Positions 41,540 to 49,494 of a stretch of DNA of 64,000 nucleotides are shown here, one piece after another (positions within the stretch are counted from its first letter, which is position 1; the number at the start of each line of letters is the position of its first letter). The notes below the pieces were generated by a model that was not told the origin of the DNA, did not search any database, and saw nothing but the letters and a program-made list of their open reading frames with translations. This DNA comes from Clostridia bacterium. Its GTDB lineage: Bacteria > Bacillota > Clostridia > Christensenellales > CAG-138. The position numbers and the translations under genes were made by a program. The DNA is taken from positions 62,001-126,000 of the forward strand of contig JAEDIC010000002.1 of the NCBI GenBank assembly GCA_016292635.1, written 5' to 3'.

Positions 41540-42297
41540 CAGAAAATCACCTCGCTTCCGTCAAATACCGGGCCGTCCTTGCATACGCGCTTCTGAACGA
41601 TAACTCCGCCCTGATCCAGCCTGCATACGCAGCCAACGCAGGCGCCAAATCCGCAACCCATGCGCTCCTCAAGGGACACCTGAAGCGGCAGGCCCGCTTC
41701 CTTACAATAGGCCGCCAATGCTTTAAGCATTGGTTTTGGCCCGCAGGAAATAACGGCGGTATCGGCGGGAATATCTATTTTTTTCAGCAGGTCAACGACT
41801 GTGCCGTGATATCCTGCGCTGCCATCGTCCGTAGCGATAAGCAGCTCACCCACCTGTTGGAATTCATCCTTTAAAAACAGCTCGCTCCGATAGCCGAGGG
41901 CAGCGATAACGTCAAGGCCCTTTGCCTTTGCGGCTATCCCGGCGCCAAGCAGAGGAGGAACGCCCACGCCGCCGCCAACCAGCAGCACCGTACCGCTTTC
42001 CGGCAGGGTAAAGCCATTGCCCAGGGGATCGGACGCCCGAATTGTCCCCCCCTCGGTAAGGCGGGACATTATGCCTGTGCCAACTCCAACGGCACGGTAT
42101 ACCAGCGTAAGGCGATTATCAAAGGCACGGCATATGCTTATGGGCCGGGGCAAAAGGTGCGCCCCGTCATCAAGGTATACGTTTACAAACTGTCCGGGAA
42201 TCGCATTCGCATCCTCGGTCAGCTCAAGCTCCATCCTATAAATATCCGGAGCTATGAGTACATTTTCTTTTATTGACGCAACAGACACCTTTTTCAT
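41539..42297 (-). CDS. pyrK: Dihydroorotate dehydrogenase, electron-transfer subunit
   Basis: A 252-residue FAD/[2Fe-2S] protein that passes electrons from PyrD to NAD. FAD-binding LPRPISICRAF, an NAD-binding VLLVGGGVGVPPLLGAG and the C-terminal cluster ligands CGFGACVGCVCRLDQ with a later Cys (KRVCKDGPVF) are seen. Its start overlaps the pyrF stop (ATGA). Confidence 0.96.
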   Translation of the reverse strand: MKKVSVASIKENVLIAPDIYRMELELTEDANAIPGQFVNVYLDDGAHLLPRPISICRAFDNRLTLVYRAVGVGTGIMSRLTEGGTIRASDPLGNGFTLPESGTVLLVGGGVGVPPLLGAGIAAKAKGLDVIAALGYRSELFLKDEFQQVGELLIATDDGSAGYHGTVVDLLKKIDIPADTAVISCGPKPMLKALAAYCKEAGLPLQVSLEERMGCGFGACVGCVCRLDQGGVIVQKRVCKDGPVFDGSEVIF

Positions 42298-43199
42298 CCC
42301 ATGATATCCTTCCGCATGGCGATGGCGGCATCCCTGGCAGCGTCCGCAAAGTCCTTTTCGCAGTATTTTTCATTATTTTTATAGGCCGCAATGATCCCTC
42401 TGGAGGAATTGACTATGCAGCCCCGCTTGTCCTTATCGAAGAAGCCACGGATATCCTCGGCTGTGCCGCCCTGTGCGCCGTAGCCGGGCACAAGGAAGAA
42501 GGTATTGGGCAATGCTTCCCTTACCTTTGCGCCCTGCTCACGATGGGTTGCGCCAACAACGGCGCAAACCCTGCTATAGCCCTTTTCGCCCATGACGTCT
42601 CTACCCCATTCATCAACCAGCGCCGCCACGTGGAGATACACGGGCACGCCGTCCACAAGCTTGTCCTGCAGCTGGCTGCTGGAGGGATTGCTGGTCTTTA
42701 CCAGCACAAATATGCCTTTTTCATTGGCCTTGCAGGCATCCACAAAGGGCTTTATGCCATCCACGCCAAGATAGGGGTTAACGGTAATGAAGTCCTCATG
42801 CCAAAGGTCATACTTCTGACCTGCTATATCCGTTCCGCCGATATGGGAGGCATATGCCGCGGCAGTGGAGCCTATGTCTCCCCGCTTGATGTCGCCGATC
42901 ACTATATAGCCCATCTTCTTTGCAAGGCTTGCTGTCCTTTCGTATGCCATAAGGCCGTGTATGCCGTAGCGTTCATAAAAGGCGATCTGAGGCTTTACGG
43001 CGGGAACTATGCCCTGCACAGCAAGCATGATCTGCCTGTTGAACTCCGCAAACATCTCAGCGACCGCCTGAGGAGTTTTGCCAAACTGGGCAAACTTTTC
43101 TTCCCTGATATATCCGGGGATCATCTCTATGGTAGGATCAAGGCCCACAACGGTGGGGTTGTTCAGGGAATCTATACTGTTGATAAGCTTGTCTATCAT
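42294..43199 (-). CDS. pyrF: Orotidine 5'-phosphate decarboxylase (long, type 2 form)
   Basis: A 301-residue enzyme, longer than the usual 230-residue type, matching the type 2 form. It converts OMP to UMP. NPTVVGLDPTIEMIP, VKPQIAFYERYG, VIGDIKRGDIGSTAAAYA (the catalytic Lys-Asp cluster) and FFLVPGYGAQGGTAEDI are the main marks. Confidence 0.95.
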   Translation of the reverse strand: MIDKLINSIDSLNNPTVVGLDPTIEMIPGYIREEKFAQFGKTPQAVAEMFAEFNRQIMLAVQGIVPAVKPQIAFYERYGIHGLMAYERTASLAKKMGYIVIGDIKRGDIGSTAAAYASHIGGTDIAGQKYDLWHEDFITVNPYLGVDGIKPFVDACKANEKGIFVLVKTSNPSSSQLQDKLVDGVPVYLHVAALVDEWGRDVMGEKGYSRVCAVVGATHREQGAKVREALPNTFFLVPGYGAQGGTAEDIRGFFDKDKRGCIVNSSRGIIAAYKNNEKYCEKDFADAARDAAIAMRKDIMG

Positions 43200-43219
43200 G
43201 TCTGCGGTTCCTTTCTCTG

Positions 43220-44446
43220 CTATGCTCTGTACGCTATTCTGCCGCCGGAAATAGTAAGCAGCGTTTTTCCGTATACTTCCATGCCCTCAAAGGGGGTATT
43301 GCGGCCCTTGGACTTGAATGTGGAGGGGTCTATTACATAGGGCGTAGCTATATCGAATACGACAATATCCGCCGCCGCCCCCACCTTAAGGGTACCCCTG
43401 CTGCGGTCCTTGAGTATTCTTGCGGGGTTTGTGCTCATAAGCTCTATAAGCCTGTTCAGATCTATATGCCCCCTCCTTACAAGGGCAGTATAGCTTACCG
43501 GGAATGAGGTTTCAAGGCCGATTACGCCGTTCATGGCCTTATTGTATTCGCAAAGCTTTTCCCCGGCGCTGTGGGGTGCATGGTCGGTAGCTATGGCATC
43601 CAGAGTACCGTCCTTTATTGCCTCTATCACGGCCTGCACGTCCTCAACGTTTCTCAAGGGCGGATTCATTTTAAAGTGCCCGTGGGTTGCCCGGGACTTA
43701 TCAAACATAAAGTAATGAGGCCCGGTCTCAGCGGTCACAGGAAGTCCCGTTGCCTTTGCCGCCCGTATTGCGTCAAGGCAAAGCTTGCAGCTTATATGGC
43801 AAAGGTGAAGCCGGCATCCTGTCTCCTTAGCAAAAAGCATATCCCGCACAGCGATAACCGTCTCACCCATGGAGGTTCCCGCAAGAGAATCGTCCTCAGT
43901 ATGGTCGAACACCGGCATATCCGCCTTTGCTGCGGCTTCCATAGCCCGGAGCATCACCGCCCCGTCCATTACAGAACGGCCGTCCTCGCTTATTGCGCAA
44001 GCTCCCGCAGCCTTCATCCCGGCGGCGTCGGTTATCTCCGCGCCCTTCTGACCCATGGTCACGGAGCCTATAGGCAACGCGCGTATGCCCTCCGCCCTTG
44101 CGCCAAGAGCCGCCACAAGTTGGGGAGTGTCGGTTATGGGCTTAAGGTTTGGCATCATGCATACGGTGGTAAAGCCGCCTGCGGCAGCGGAGGCGCAGCC
44201 GGTGGTCATGTCTTCCTTATAGCAGAAGCCGGGGTCTCGAAAATGCACATGAAGGTCTATTAGGCCGGGAACAACGAGGGCGCCGGATACTTCCACGCGT
44301 TCTGTATCCCCATTGGGTATTTCCCCCATGGAAAACCCCTCCGCCCGTATTGCTTCAATAACGTCATCCTGAATGTAAATATCTCCCGGTTTATCCAAAC
44401 CTATGGAGGGATCCACAAGCCTTCCGCCCGCTATGCAAAAATTCAT
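43220..44446 (-). CDS. pyrC: Dihydroorotase
   Basis: A class I dihydroorotase of about 408 residues that closes carbamoyl-aspartate into dihydroorotate. Zinc motif DLHVHFRDPGF, then HLCHISCK, ATDHAPHS and the substrate-binding region NPPLRN are in order. ATG at 44446 was chosen for its GGAG/GGGAGG site; an upstream ATG runs through an intercistronic hairpin. It lies 85 bp after pyrI. Confidence 0.96.
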   Translation of the reverse strand: MNFCIAGGRLVDPSIGLDKPGDIYIQDDVIEAIRAEGFSMGEIPNGDTERVEVSGALVVPGLIDLHVHFRDPGFCYKEDMTTGCASAAAGGFTTVCMMPNLKPITDTPQLVAALGARAEGIRALPIGSVTMGQKGAEITDAAGMKAAGACAISEDGRSVMDGAVMLRAMEAAAKADMPVFDHTEDDSLAGTSMGETVIAVRDMLFAKETGCRLHLCHISCKLCLDAIRAAKATGLPVTAETGPHYFMFDKSRATHGHFKMNPPLRNVEDVQAVIEAIKDGTLDAIATDHAPHSAGEKLCEYNKAMNGVIGLETSFPVSYTALVRRGHIDLNRLIELMSTNPARILKDRSRGTLKVGAAADIVVFDIATPYVIDPSTFKSKGRNTPFEGMEVYGKTLLTISGGRIAYRA

Positions 44447-44479
44447 CCTCCCGCTCCTTTCTCTCTTCGGATCGTTGAG

Positions 44480-44521
44480 GGGCTTGCTCCTTATTGCGGT
44501 ATTTCCCAAGGAAGCAAGCCC
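44480..44521 (-). other. Intercistronic hairpin between pyrI and pyrC
   Basis: GGGCTTGCT-CCTT pairs with AAGGA-AGCAAGCCC with one bulge and no T-tract. It may stabilise the pyrBI message or mark processing. Confidence 0.45.
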
Positions 44522-44531
44522 GAAAGCTACA

Positions 44532-44960
44532 TTATTCGCCCTTCATGTTCACGATCTCGTCGCAGTATTCGCAGCGGTACTCGTGGGTCTCGGCGCTCAT
44601 AAGATGGAAAACGTGATGAGCATTGCGCTCTACGCTGGTTACGCAGCGGGGATTCTTGCACTTTATCACATCCACAACCTTCTCGGGCAGCTCAAGGCTG
44701 ATCTTCTTTACTATCTCGCCGTTTTCTATAATGTTTACGGTGGCGGTGGGATCCAAAAGCCCCAGCACGGTAAGGTCAACATCAGTCACGTTTTCGATCT
44801 TTATCAGGTCCTTGCGGCCGTGCTTCTGGCTGGTGGCGTTCATTATAAAGGCCACGGTGTTGTTCTTGGTATCAATGTTCAGGTAGTCCAATATCCTGTG
44901 GCCTGTGCCGGCGGTGATATGGTCTATAACGATGCCTTTTTCAATGCTGTTGACTATCAT
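44532..44960 (-). CDS. pyrI: Aspartate carbamoyltransferase regulatory chain
   Basis: A 142-residue regulatory subunit with an N-terminal nucleotide-binding domain (GIVIDHITAGTGHRILDYL) and a C-terminal zinc domain whose four cysteines are in CKNPRCV and CEYCDE. It makes the enzyme responsive to CTP/ATP. It follows pyrB by 14 bp. Confidence 0.95.
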   Translation of the reverse strand: MIVNSIEKGIVIDHITAGTGHRILDYLNIDTKNNTVAFIMNATSQKHGRKDLIKIENVTDVDLTVLGLLDPTATVNIIENGEIVKKISLELPEKVVDVIKCKNPRCVTSVERNAHHVFHLMSAETHEYRCEYCDEIVNMKGE

Positions 44961-44974
44961 ATTCTCTGCCTCCT

Positions 44975-45904
44975 TTACTGTACTTCAATGCCCAGCAGCT
45001 TCATTATGAGGGACATACGGACGAACATACCGTTTTTTGCCTGTTCAAAATACAGGGCACGGGAGTCGCTGTCCACTTCCACCGCAATCTCGTTTACCCG
45101 GGGCAGTGGATGCAGTATCATCATATCTTCCTTGGCGCTCACCAGCTTGTCCAGATCCAGAATGTAGCGGTCCTTCAGGCGGATGTAGTCATCCTCATTG
45201 AAGAAGCGCTCCCGCTGAACGCGGGTCATATACAGAACATCCAGCTCGGACATAACATCCTGCATCTTCTTTACTTCACGATAAGGGATGCTGTTGGCAT
45301 CCAGTACGCCCTTGCGAACGTATTCGGGTATGCGAAGCTCCTCGGGAGAAATCATGACGAACTTAATTCCTTCATAGCGGGACAGGGCCTTTATGAGGGA
45401 ATGTACGGTGCGTCCGAACTTAAGGTCGCCGCAGAGGCCCACGGTAAGGTTATTGAATCCGCCCTTGCGGCGGCGAATGGTCAGCAGGTCGGTAAGGGTC
45501 TGGGTGGGATGCTGATGGCCGCCGTCGCCTGCGTTTATAACCGGCATATCGGTAGCGTTGGCGGCGATGCGGGGGGCGCCTTCCTTGGGATGGCGCATTA
45601 CGGCGATATCCGCATAGCAGGCGATGGTGCGAATAGTATCCGCAATGCTCTCGCCCTTGGCAACAGAGCTGGAGTTGGGCTCGGAGAAGCCTATCACTTT
45701 TCCACCGAGACGAAGCATGGCAGCCTCAAAGCTGAAGCGGGTACGGGTACTGGGCTCATAGAAGAGGGTTGCAAGCAGCTTGCCGTCGCAGGCGTGAACA
45801 TACTTTTCGGGATCATCGATTATGGCGTCCGCCAGATCGAATATCTCCTCCAGTTCAGCGGTGGTCATGTCCATTGGTTCCAGAATACTTCTTCCTTTAA
45901 GCAT
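44975..45904 (-). CDS. pyrB: Aspartate carbamoyltransferase catalytic chain
   Basis: A 309-residue enzyme for the first committed pyrimidine step. The carbamoyl-phosphate motif [35 protein letters not shown] and [12 protein letters not shown] are intact. ATG at 45904 has GGAG 6 nt upstream. It is the first structural gene after a leader peptide and terminator. Confidence 0.97.
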   Translation of the reverse strand: MLKGRSILEPMDMTTAELEEIFDLADAIIDDPEKYVHACDGKLLATLFYEPSTRTRFSFEAAMLRLGGKVIGFSEPNSSSVAKGESIADTIRTIACYADIAVMRHPKEGAPRIAANATDMPVINAGDGGHQHPTQTLTDLLTIRRRKGGFNNLTVGLCGDLKFGRTVHSLIKALSRYEGIKFVMISPEELRIPEYVRKGVLDANSIPYREVKKMQDVMSELDVLYMTRVQRERFFNEDDYIRLKDRYILDLDKLVSAKEDMMILHPLPRVNEIAVEVDSDSRALYFEQAKNGMFVRMSLIMKLLGIEVQ

Positions 45905-45934
45905 TGCTTTCTCCTTTCGCATATCAAATCAAAG

Positions 45935-46045
45935 TTATAAAAAAAATCTTTCCAAATGAATGGAAAGATTCAAAAAACAGAAATATTGAAAATGGAGCGC
46001 CAATCCGCTGGTATCCTGTATGGCTCCGCCAATAGACCGCATCAT
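45935..46045 (-). CDS. Leader peptide of the pyr operon (pyrL-like)
   Basis: GGGAGGG lies 6 nt before ATG at 46045. The 36-codon frame reads MMRSIGGAIQDTSGLALHFQ and continues YFCFLNLSIHLERFFL. Its stop lies at the end of the T-tract of an intrinsic terminator (45939-45970). The later half is rich in T-rich codons (Phe, Leu, Tyr). In E. coli, pyrBI has a leader peptide translated across its attenuator in the same way. It has no known homologue I can name; the role is inferred from layout. Confidence 0.65.
   Translation of the reverse strand: MMRSIGGAIQDTSGLALHFQYFCFLNLSIHLERFFL
45939..45970 (-). terminator. Attenuator terminator ahead of pyrB
   Basis: AATCTTTCCA and TGGAAAGATT form a perfect 10-bp stem around AATGAA, and the minus-strand transcript continues with a run of Ts. 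It lies inside the leader-peptide frame, about 35 bp before pyrB. Confidence 0.85.
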
Positions 46046-46077
46046 GGCTTTCCCTCCCTTATGCTCAAACTTTTGAT

Positions 46078-46106
46078 ATACTATCACATGGATTTGCTGT
46101 CGTCAA
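46078..46106 (-). promoter_or_regulatory. Promoter of the pyr operon
   Basis: On the minus strand TTGACG (46106-46101), a 17-nt spacer and TAGTAT (46083-46078) with an extended TG one base before it. Confidence 0.7.
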
Positions 46107-46133
46107 GAAGGTTTTTCAACCAATTTATATATT

Positions 46134-47207
46134 TCATTTAAGCGGCAGCGTAAAGCTGAAAACAGCCCCTCCGTCCTCCGCGTTACCCGCCCTGAGAGTT
46201 CCGCCGTGGGCGCTTACTATTGCCGCGCAAAGGGATAAACCTATGCCCATGCCACGAGAGCTGTCGCCGGTGCGGTCAGGGTCCACGTATCCCGCCATAT
46301 ATTTTTCTACCCGCTGAACATCCACGCCGTTGCCGTGATCCCGCACGGAAAAAAGCGCCTCGCTCTCTCCCACCTGGGCAGATACCTGTATCGGCCCCGT
46401 AACGCCGCTATGGAATATGGCGTTTTCTATAAGGTTTATTATCACCTGAACTATCAGTATACCGTCCATCGGAACTTCCCTTGGCTCATCATCCACTTTT
46501 ATGGATATCGCCTGCCCGGGAAAGCGCTTGCGCACTTGCAATACCGCATTGGCAACTATCTCCTCCGCCATCTCGGGCACCTTTTTAACGGCGGATACGC
46601 CGCTTTGTATTCGGGTTACGGAAAGAAGGTTTTCCACCATTCGAATGAGCCACTGGGCATTGTCGTGAATATCCGTAAGCAGCGCCCGGCTGTCCTTGCT
46701 GCTTATATCGCCCCTGTCCTCCAGCAGCACGGCGCTGGAGCCGGATATGGCTGTCAGCGGAGTACGCAGGTCATGTGATATTGCCCTGAGCAGATTGCTG
46801 CGAAGCTTTTCCTTTTCAGCTTCCATTATTGCCCTATGCCGCTCCCGATAGCCAATAACCAGAGTATTTGTGATTATGGATGTTACCAGCATCAGGAAGA
46901 AGGTTATAGGGTATCCGGTCATTGTGAAATTCAGTTCCCAGTATGGGGCGGTAAAAAAATAGTTTACGCCGATAACGCTTATCAGGGAGGCAATAACGCC
47001 ATAGAAATAATTGGGCGCAACGCAGGCCACCAATACCACCGCAAGGGCATATATCATGGAAACATTGTTGTTCAGTATAAACAGGTTATGCAAAATAAAG
47101 CTTATAAGCGTAGCCCCCGTCATAATAAGCAGGGTATACGCCATGGGTTTTGCCTCTATGCGGAAATTTGATATTCTTTTGCCGATTCTCTGCAAAGTTT
47201 TCTTCAT
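46134..47207 (-). CDS. KdpD-like sensor histidine kinase lacking the N-terminal KdpD domain
   Basis: About 357 residues: four close membrane spans of the DUF4118/KdpD type (YTLLIMTGATLISFILHNLFI, then VSMIYALAVVLVACVAPNYFY and further), a phospho-acceptor helix (LLRAISHDLRTPLTAISGSSAVLL) and an ATPase domain (LIENAIFHSG, DHGNGVD, GMGIGLSL). Classical KdpD has an additional 370-residue cytoplasmic front part, absent here. The ATG at 47207 has no good ribosome binding site. It is divergent from the KdpE-like regulator; no kdpABC genes are in the window. Confidence 0.85.
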   Translation of the reverse strand: MKKTLQRIGKRISNFRIEAKPMAYTLLIMTGATLISFILHNLFILNNNVSMIYALAVVLVACVAPNYFYGVIASLISVIGVNYFFTAPYWELNFTMTGYPITFFLMLVTSIITNTLVIGYRERHRAIMEAEKEKLRSNLLRAISHDLRTPLTAISGSSAVLLEDRGDISSKDSRALLTDIHDNAQWLIRMVENLLSVTRIQSGVSAVKKVPEMAEEIVANAVLQVRKRFPGQAISIKVDDEPREVPMDGILIVQVIINLIENAIFHSGVTGPIQVSAQVGESEALFSVRDHGNGVDVQRVEKYMAGYVDPDRTGDSSRGMGIGLSLCAAIVSAHGGTLRAGNAEDGGAVFSFTLPLK

Positions 47208-47340
47208 ATATGGATTATACCACAACAACCGCCTCCGGCACATCCGTTTGGAAGCGATTCTTTGCAATTACACATCTGTATCCGCTAAATAACCGTAAAT
47301 AAACCCCTCTGCCCGATTCAGACATCGTTTAGAATTTTTT

Positions 47341-47380
47341 TAGCGTTTCTTAACGCTTCTTAACGTTACTTAACGCCAAA
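47341..47380 (+). promoter_or_regulatory. Four tandem 10-bp direct repeats (candidate response-regulator site)
   Basis: The blocks TAGCGTTTCT, TAACGCTTCT, TAACGTTACT and TAACGCCAAA follow each other at exactly one helical turn. OmpR/KdpE-class regulators bind such direct repeats. The site lies between the divergent kinase and regulator genes, with TATAAT at 47420-47425 about 40 bp away and no good -35, as in activator-dependent promoters. Confidence 0.6.
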
Positions 47381-47467
47381 TATACACTTTTCATCTTCTC
47401 GCCCCGGCAATGTACATTGTATAATATAAATATAATAATACATTTTCACGCATATCTGGAGGCTGCC

Positions 47468-48172
47468 ATGAAAAACCTTCCTATTGTGCTGGTGGTGGAA
47501 GACGACAAGGCCATAGTGCATTTGCTCACCACCATACTTAACGCCAACGATTATAAAGTGCTTACCGTAAGCACCGGCCGCGAGGCCATTTCCTCCATAT
47601 CGTCGCACTGTCCGGATGTGGTGCTGCTTGATCTGGGCTTAAGCGATATGGACGGCACTGATATAATACGCAATGTACGCCAGTGGTCCCGGGTGCCCAT
47701 AATAGTCCTTTCCGCACGCAACAGGGAAAAGGACAAGGTGGAGGCTCTGGACCTTGGGGCGGATGACTATGTTACCAAGCCCTTCGGCACGGCGGAGCTG
47801 CTGGCCCGCATACGCATAGCCCTGCGCCACGCAAACGTGGACGGCCCGGATACCCCAACCGGCAAGGTATCCAACGGGTCTCTCACCATAGACTATGACA
47901 AACGGCGGGTGTATGTTGAGGACCGGGAGATACACCTTACCCAGATAGAATACAAGATAGTAATGCTGACCATGCTGCACATAGGCAAGGTGCTGACCTA
48001 TGATTTCATAATACGCAGCGTATGGGGAGCCCGTCCCACGGTAAACAACCAAATACTACGGGTAAACATGGCCAACATACGCCGCAAGATAGAAGACAAC
48101 CCCGCCGATCCCCAATTCATAATCACGGAAACCGGCGTTGGATACAGGATGATAGACCACGACAACAGCTGA
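47468..48172 (+). CDS. KdpE-like OmpR-family response regulator
   Basis: A 234-residue regulator. Receiver domain: VVEDDKAIVHLL, the phospho-acceptor in VVLLDLGLSDMDG, and GADDYVTKPFG. Winged-helix output: EDREIHLTQIEYKIVMLTM and VGYRMIDHD at the end. GGAGG lies 5 nt before ATG. Similarity is greatest to KdpE. The partner is almost surely the divergent kinase. Confidence 0.9.
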   Translation: MKNLPIVLVVEDDKAIVHLLTTILNANDYKVLTVSTGREAISSISSHCPDVVLLDLGLSDMDGTDIIRNVRQWSRVPIIVLSARNREKDKVEALDLGADDYVTKPFGTAELLARIRIALRHANVDGPDTPTGKVSNGSLTIDYDKRRVYVEDREIHLTQIEYKIVMLTMLHIGKVLTYDFIIRSVWGARPTVNNQILRVNMANIRRKIEDNPADPQFIITETGVGYRMIDHDNS

Positions 48173-48183
48173 CAAAGCATAAG

Positions 48184-48210
48184 CCCCGTCTTTCTCAGGC
48201 GGGATTTTTT
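48184..48210 (+). terminator. Terminator of the KdpE-like gene
   Basis: CCCCGTC pairs with GGCGGG (one G-T pair) and is followed by ATTTTTT. Confidence 0.65.
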
Positions 48211-48309
48211 ATATGCGGAAATAAGCCTGTGCTATATAAATTGAACTGTGTGTTTTTTTGCTGTATCATATCCTTATAATACAGTAATCTCTCAGGAGGA
48301 TGTACATCC

Positions 48310-49425
48310 ATGCAGCTTTTCCGTCAAAAAACCGCCGTTAAAAGCTTTAAAAACGCCGCCGAGTTTGCCGAAGAATTCAACCTTGGAGCAAATGACTTCC
48401 TGCTCATAAGCCGCCGGGTATACGAAAAGTACTTCGCTGCGCTGAATCTTCCCTGCCATGTGGAGTTTAAATCCAAATACGGCAGCGGCGAACCCACCGA
48501 TATAATGATGGACGCCCTGATACAGGACTTTAAGCGGAGCGGCTGCAGCCGCATTATCGCCGTCGGCGGCGGCGGGGTTATAGATATGGCAAAGGTGCTG
48601 ACGCTCAAAGGTGTGGAAAAATCCGAAGACGCCTTCATGCGCCGTATACCCATAGTAAAGGCCCATGAGCTCATCGCCGTGCCCACCACCTGCGGCGCAG
48701 GCAGCGAAGTGTCCAGCGTATCCATAACCGCCATAACCAGCCGCAGCACAAAGCTCGGCCTCGCAGATGAAGCCCTGTTCCCGGATCATGCGGCGCTCAT
48801 ACCTGAGCTTCTTAAGGAAATGCCCTATGAGGTATTTGCCACCAGCGCCATCGACGCCCTCATCCACGCCGCAGAGTCCTACCTTTCTCCCAAGGCAAGC
48901 CCCTATACCGAGCTTTTCAGCCTTGAGGCCATAAGGCTCATCATCGGCGGCTTTGCCAGGGTCCTTGCAGAGGGAGAGCCTGCCCGCATGGCGCTGCTTT
49001 CGGATTTCCTCACCGCAAGCGATATGGCGGGAATCGCCTTTGCAAATGCCGGCACAGGCGCAGTACACGCCATGTCATACCCCTTGAGCGGCAAATACCA
49101 CGTTACCCACGGCGAGGCCAACTACCAGTTCTTTACCGCGGTATTCAAGGAATATCACCTTCGCCGTCCCGAGGGCAAAATACTTACCCTTGAGGCTGTA
49201 ATGGCAAAGGAGCTGGGCTGCGATGAGGCCAATGTATACGACGGCCTTGAAAGCCTGCTGGACCGCATAATACCCCGCAAGCCCCTAAGCGCATACGGCA
49301 TGACGGACCCCGAGGCGGATACCTTTGCAAAGGATGTGATGGACCTTCAGCAGCGACTGCTGAACCAGAGCTATGTAAAATTCGATGAGAAAACAATGGC
49401 GGCCATCTACCGCAAACTCCTCTAA
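48310..49425 (+). CDS. 4-Hydroxybutyrate dehydrogenase (iron-containing ADH family)
   Basis: A 371-residue group III alcohol dehydrogenase, the same length as clostridial 4-hydroxybutyrate dehydrogenase and very similar in recalled motifs: NAD site IIAVGGGGVIDMAKVLTLK, VPTTCGAGSEVSSVSI, metal ligands in SAIDALIHAAESYLSP and GAVHAMSYPLSGKYHVTHGEAN. It interconverts succinate semialdehyde and 4-hydroxybutyrate in succinate or GABA fermentation. AGGAGG lies about 10 nt before ATG. No other pathway gene is adjacent. Confidence 0.85.
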   Translation: MQLFRQKTAVKSFKNAAEFAEEFNLGANDFLLISRRVYEKYFAALNLPCHVEFKSKYGSGEPTDIMMDALIQDFKRSGCSRIIAVGGGGVIDMAKVLTLKGVEKSEDAFMRRIPIVKAHELIAVPTTCGAGSEVSSVSITAITSRSTKLGLADEALFPDHAALIPELLKEMPYEVFATSAIDALIHAAESYLSPKASPYTELFSLEAIRLIIGGFARVLAEGEPARMALLSDFLTASDMAGIAFANAGTGAVHAMSYPLSGKYHVTHGEANYQFFTAVFKEYHLRRPEGKILTLEAVMAKELGCDEANVYDGLESLLDRIIPRKPLSAYGMTDPEADTFAKDVMDLQQRLLNQSYVKFDEKTMAAIYRKLL

Positions 49426-49439
49426 ACATAACCATACAC

Positions 49440-49472
49440 AAAACAGCAGACGCATCACGCTCTGCTGTTTTT
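49440..49472 (+). terminator. Terminator after the 4-hydroxybutyrate dehydrogenase gene
   Basis: AAACAGCAGA pairs with TCTGCTGTTT around a 10-nt loop, ending in Ts. It also suits the convergent MFS gene. Confidence 0.8.
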
Positions 49473-49494
49473 ATTAAGCATACAATTCCCTGCC

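Noticed and set aside
39881..41596. A 571-codon open frame on the plus strand
   Set aside because: It runs opposite pyrE, pyrD and part of pyrK, which are complete and unmistakable. The composition (runs of Gly, Tyr, His, Cys) is that of an antisense shadow.
46134..47207. Leaderless transcript for the KdpD-like kinase (TATAAT about 6 nt before the ATG)
   Set aside because: No acceptable -35 lies 16-18 nt upstream of that TATAAT, so the promoter reading is too weak to annotate.
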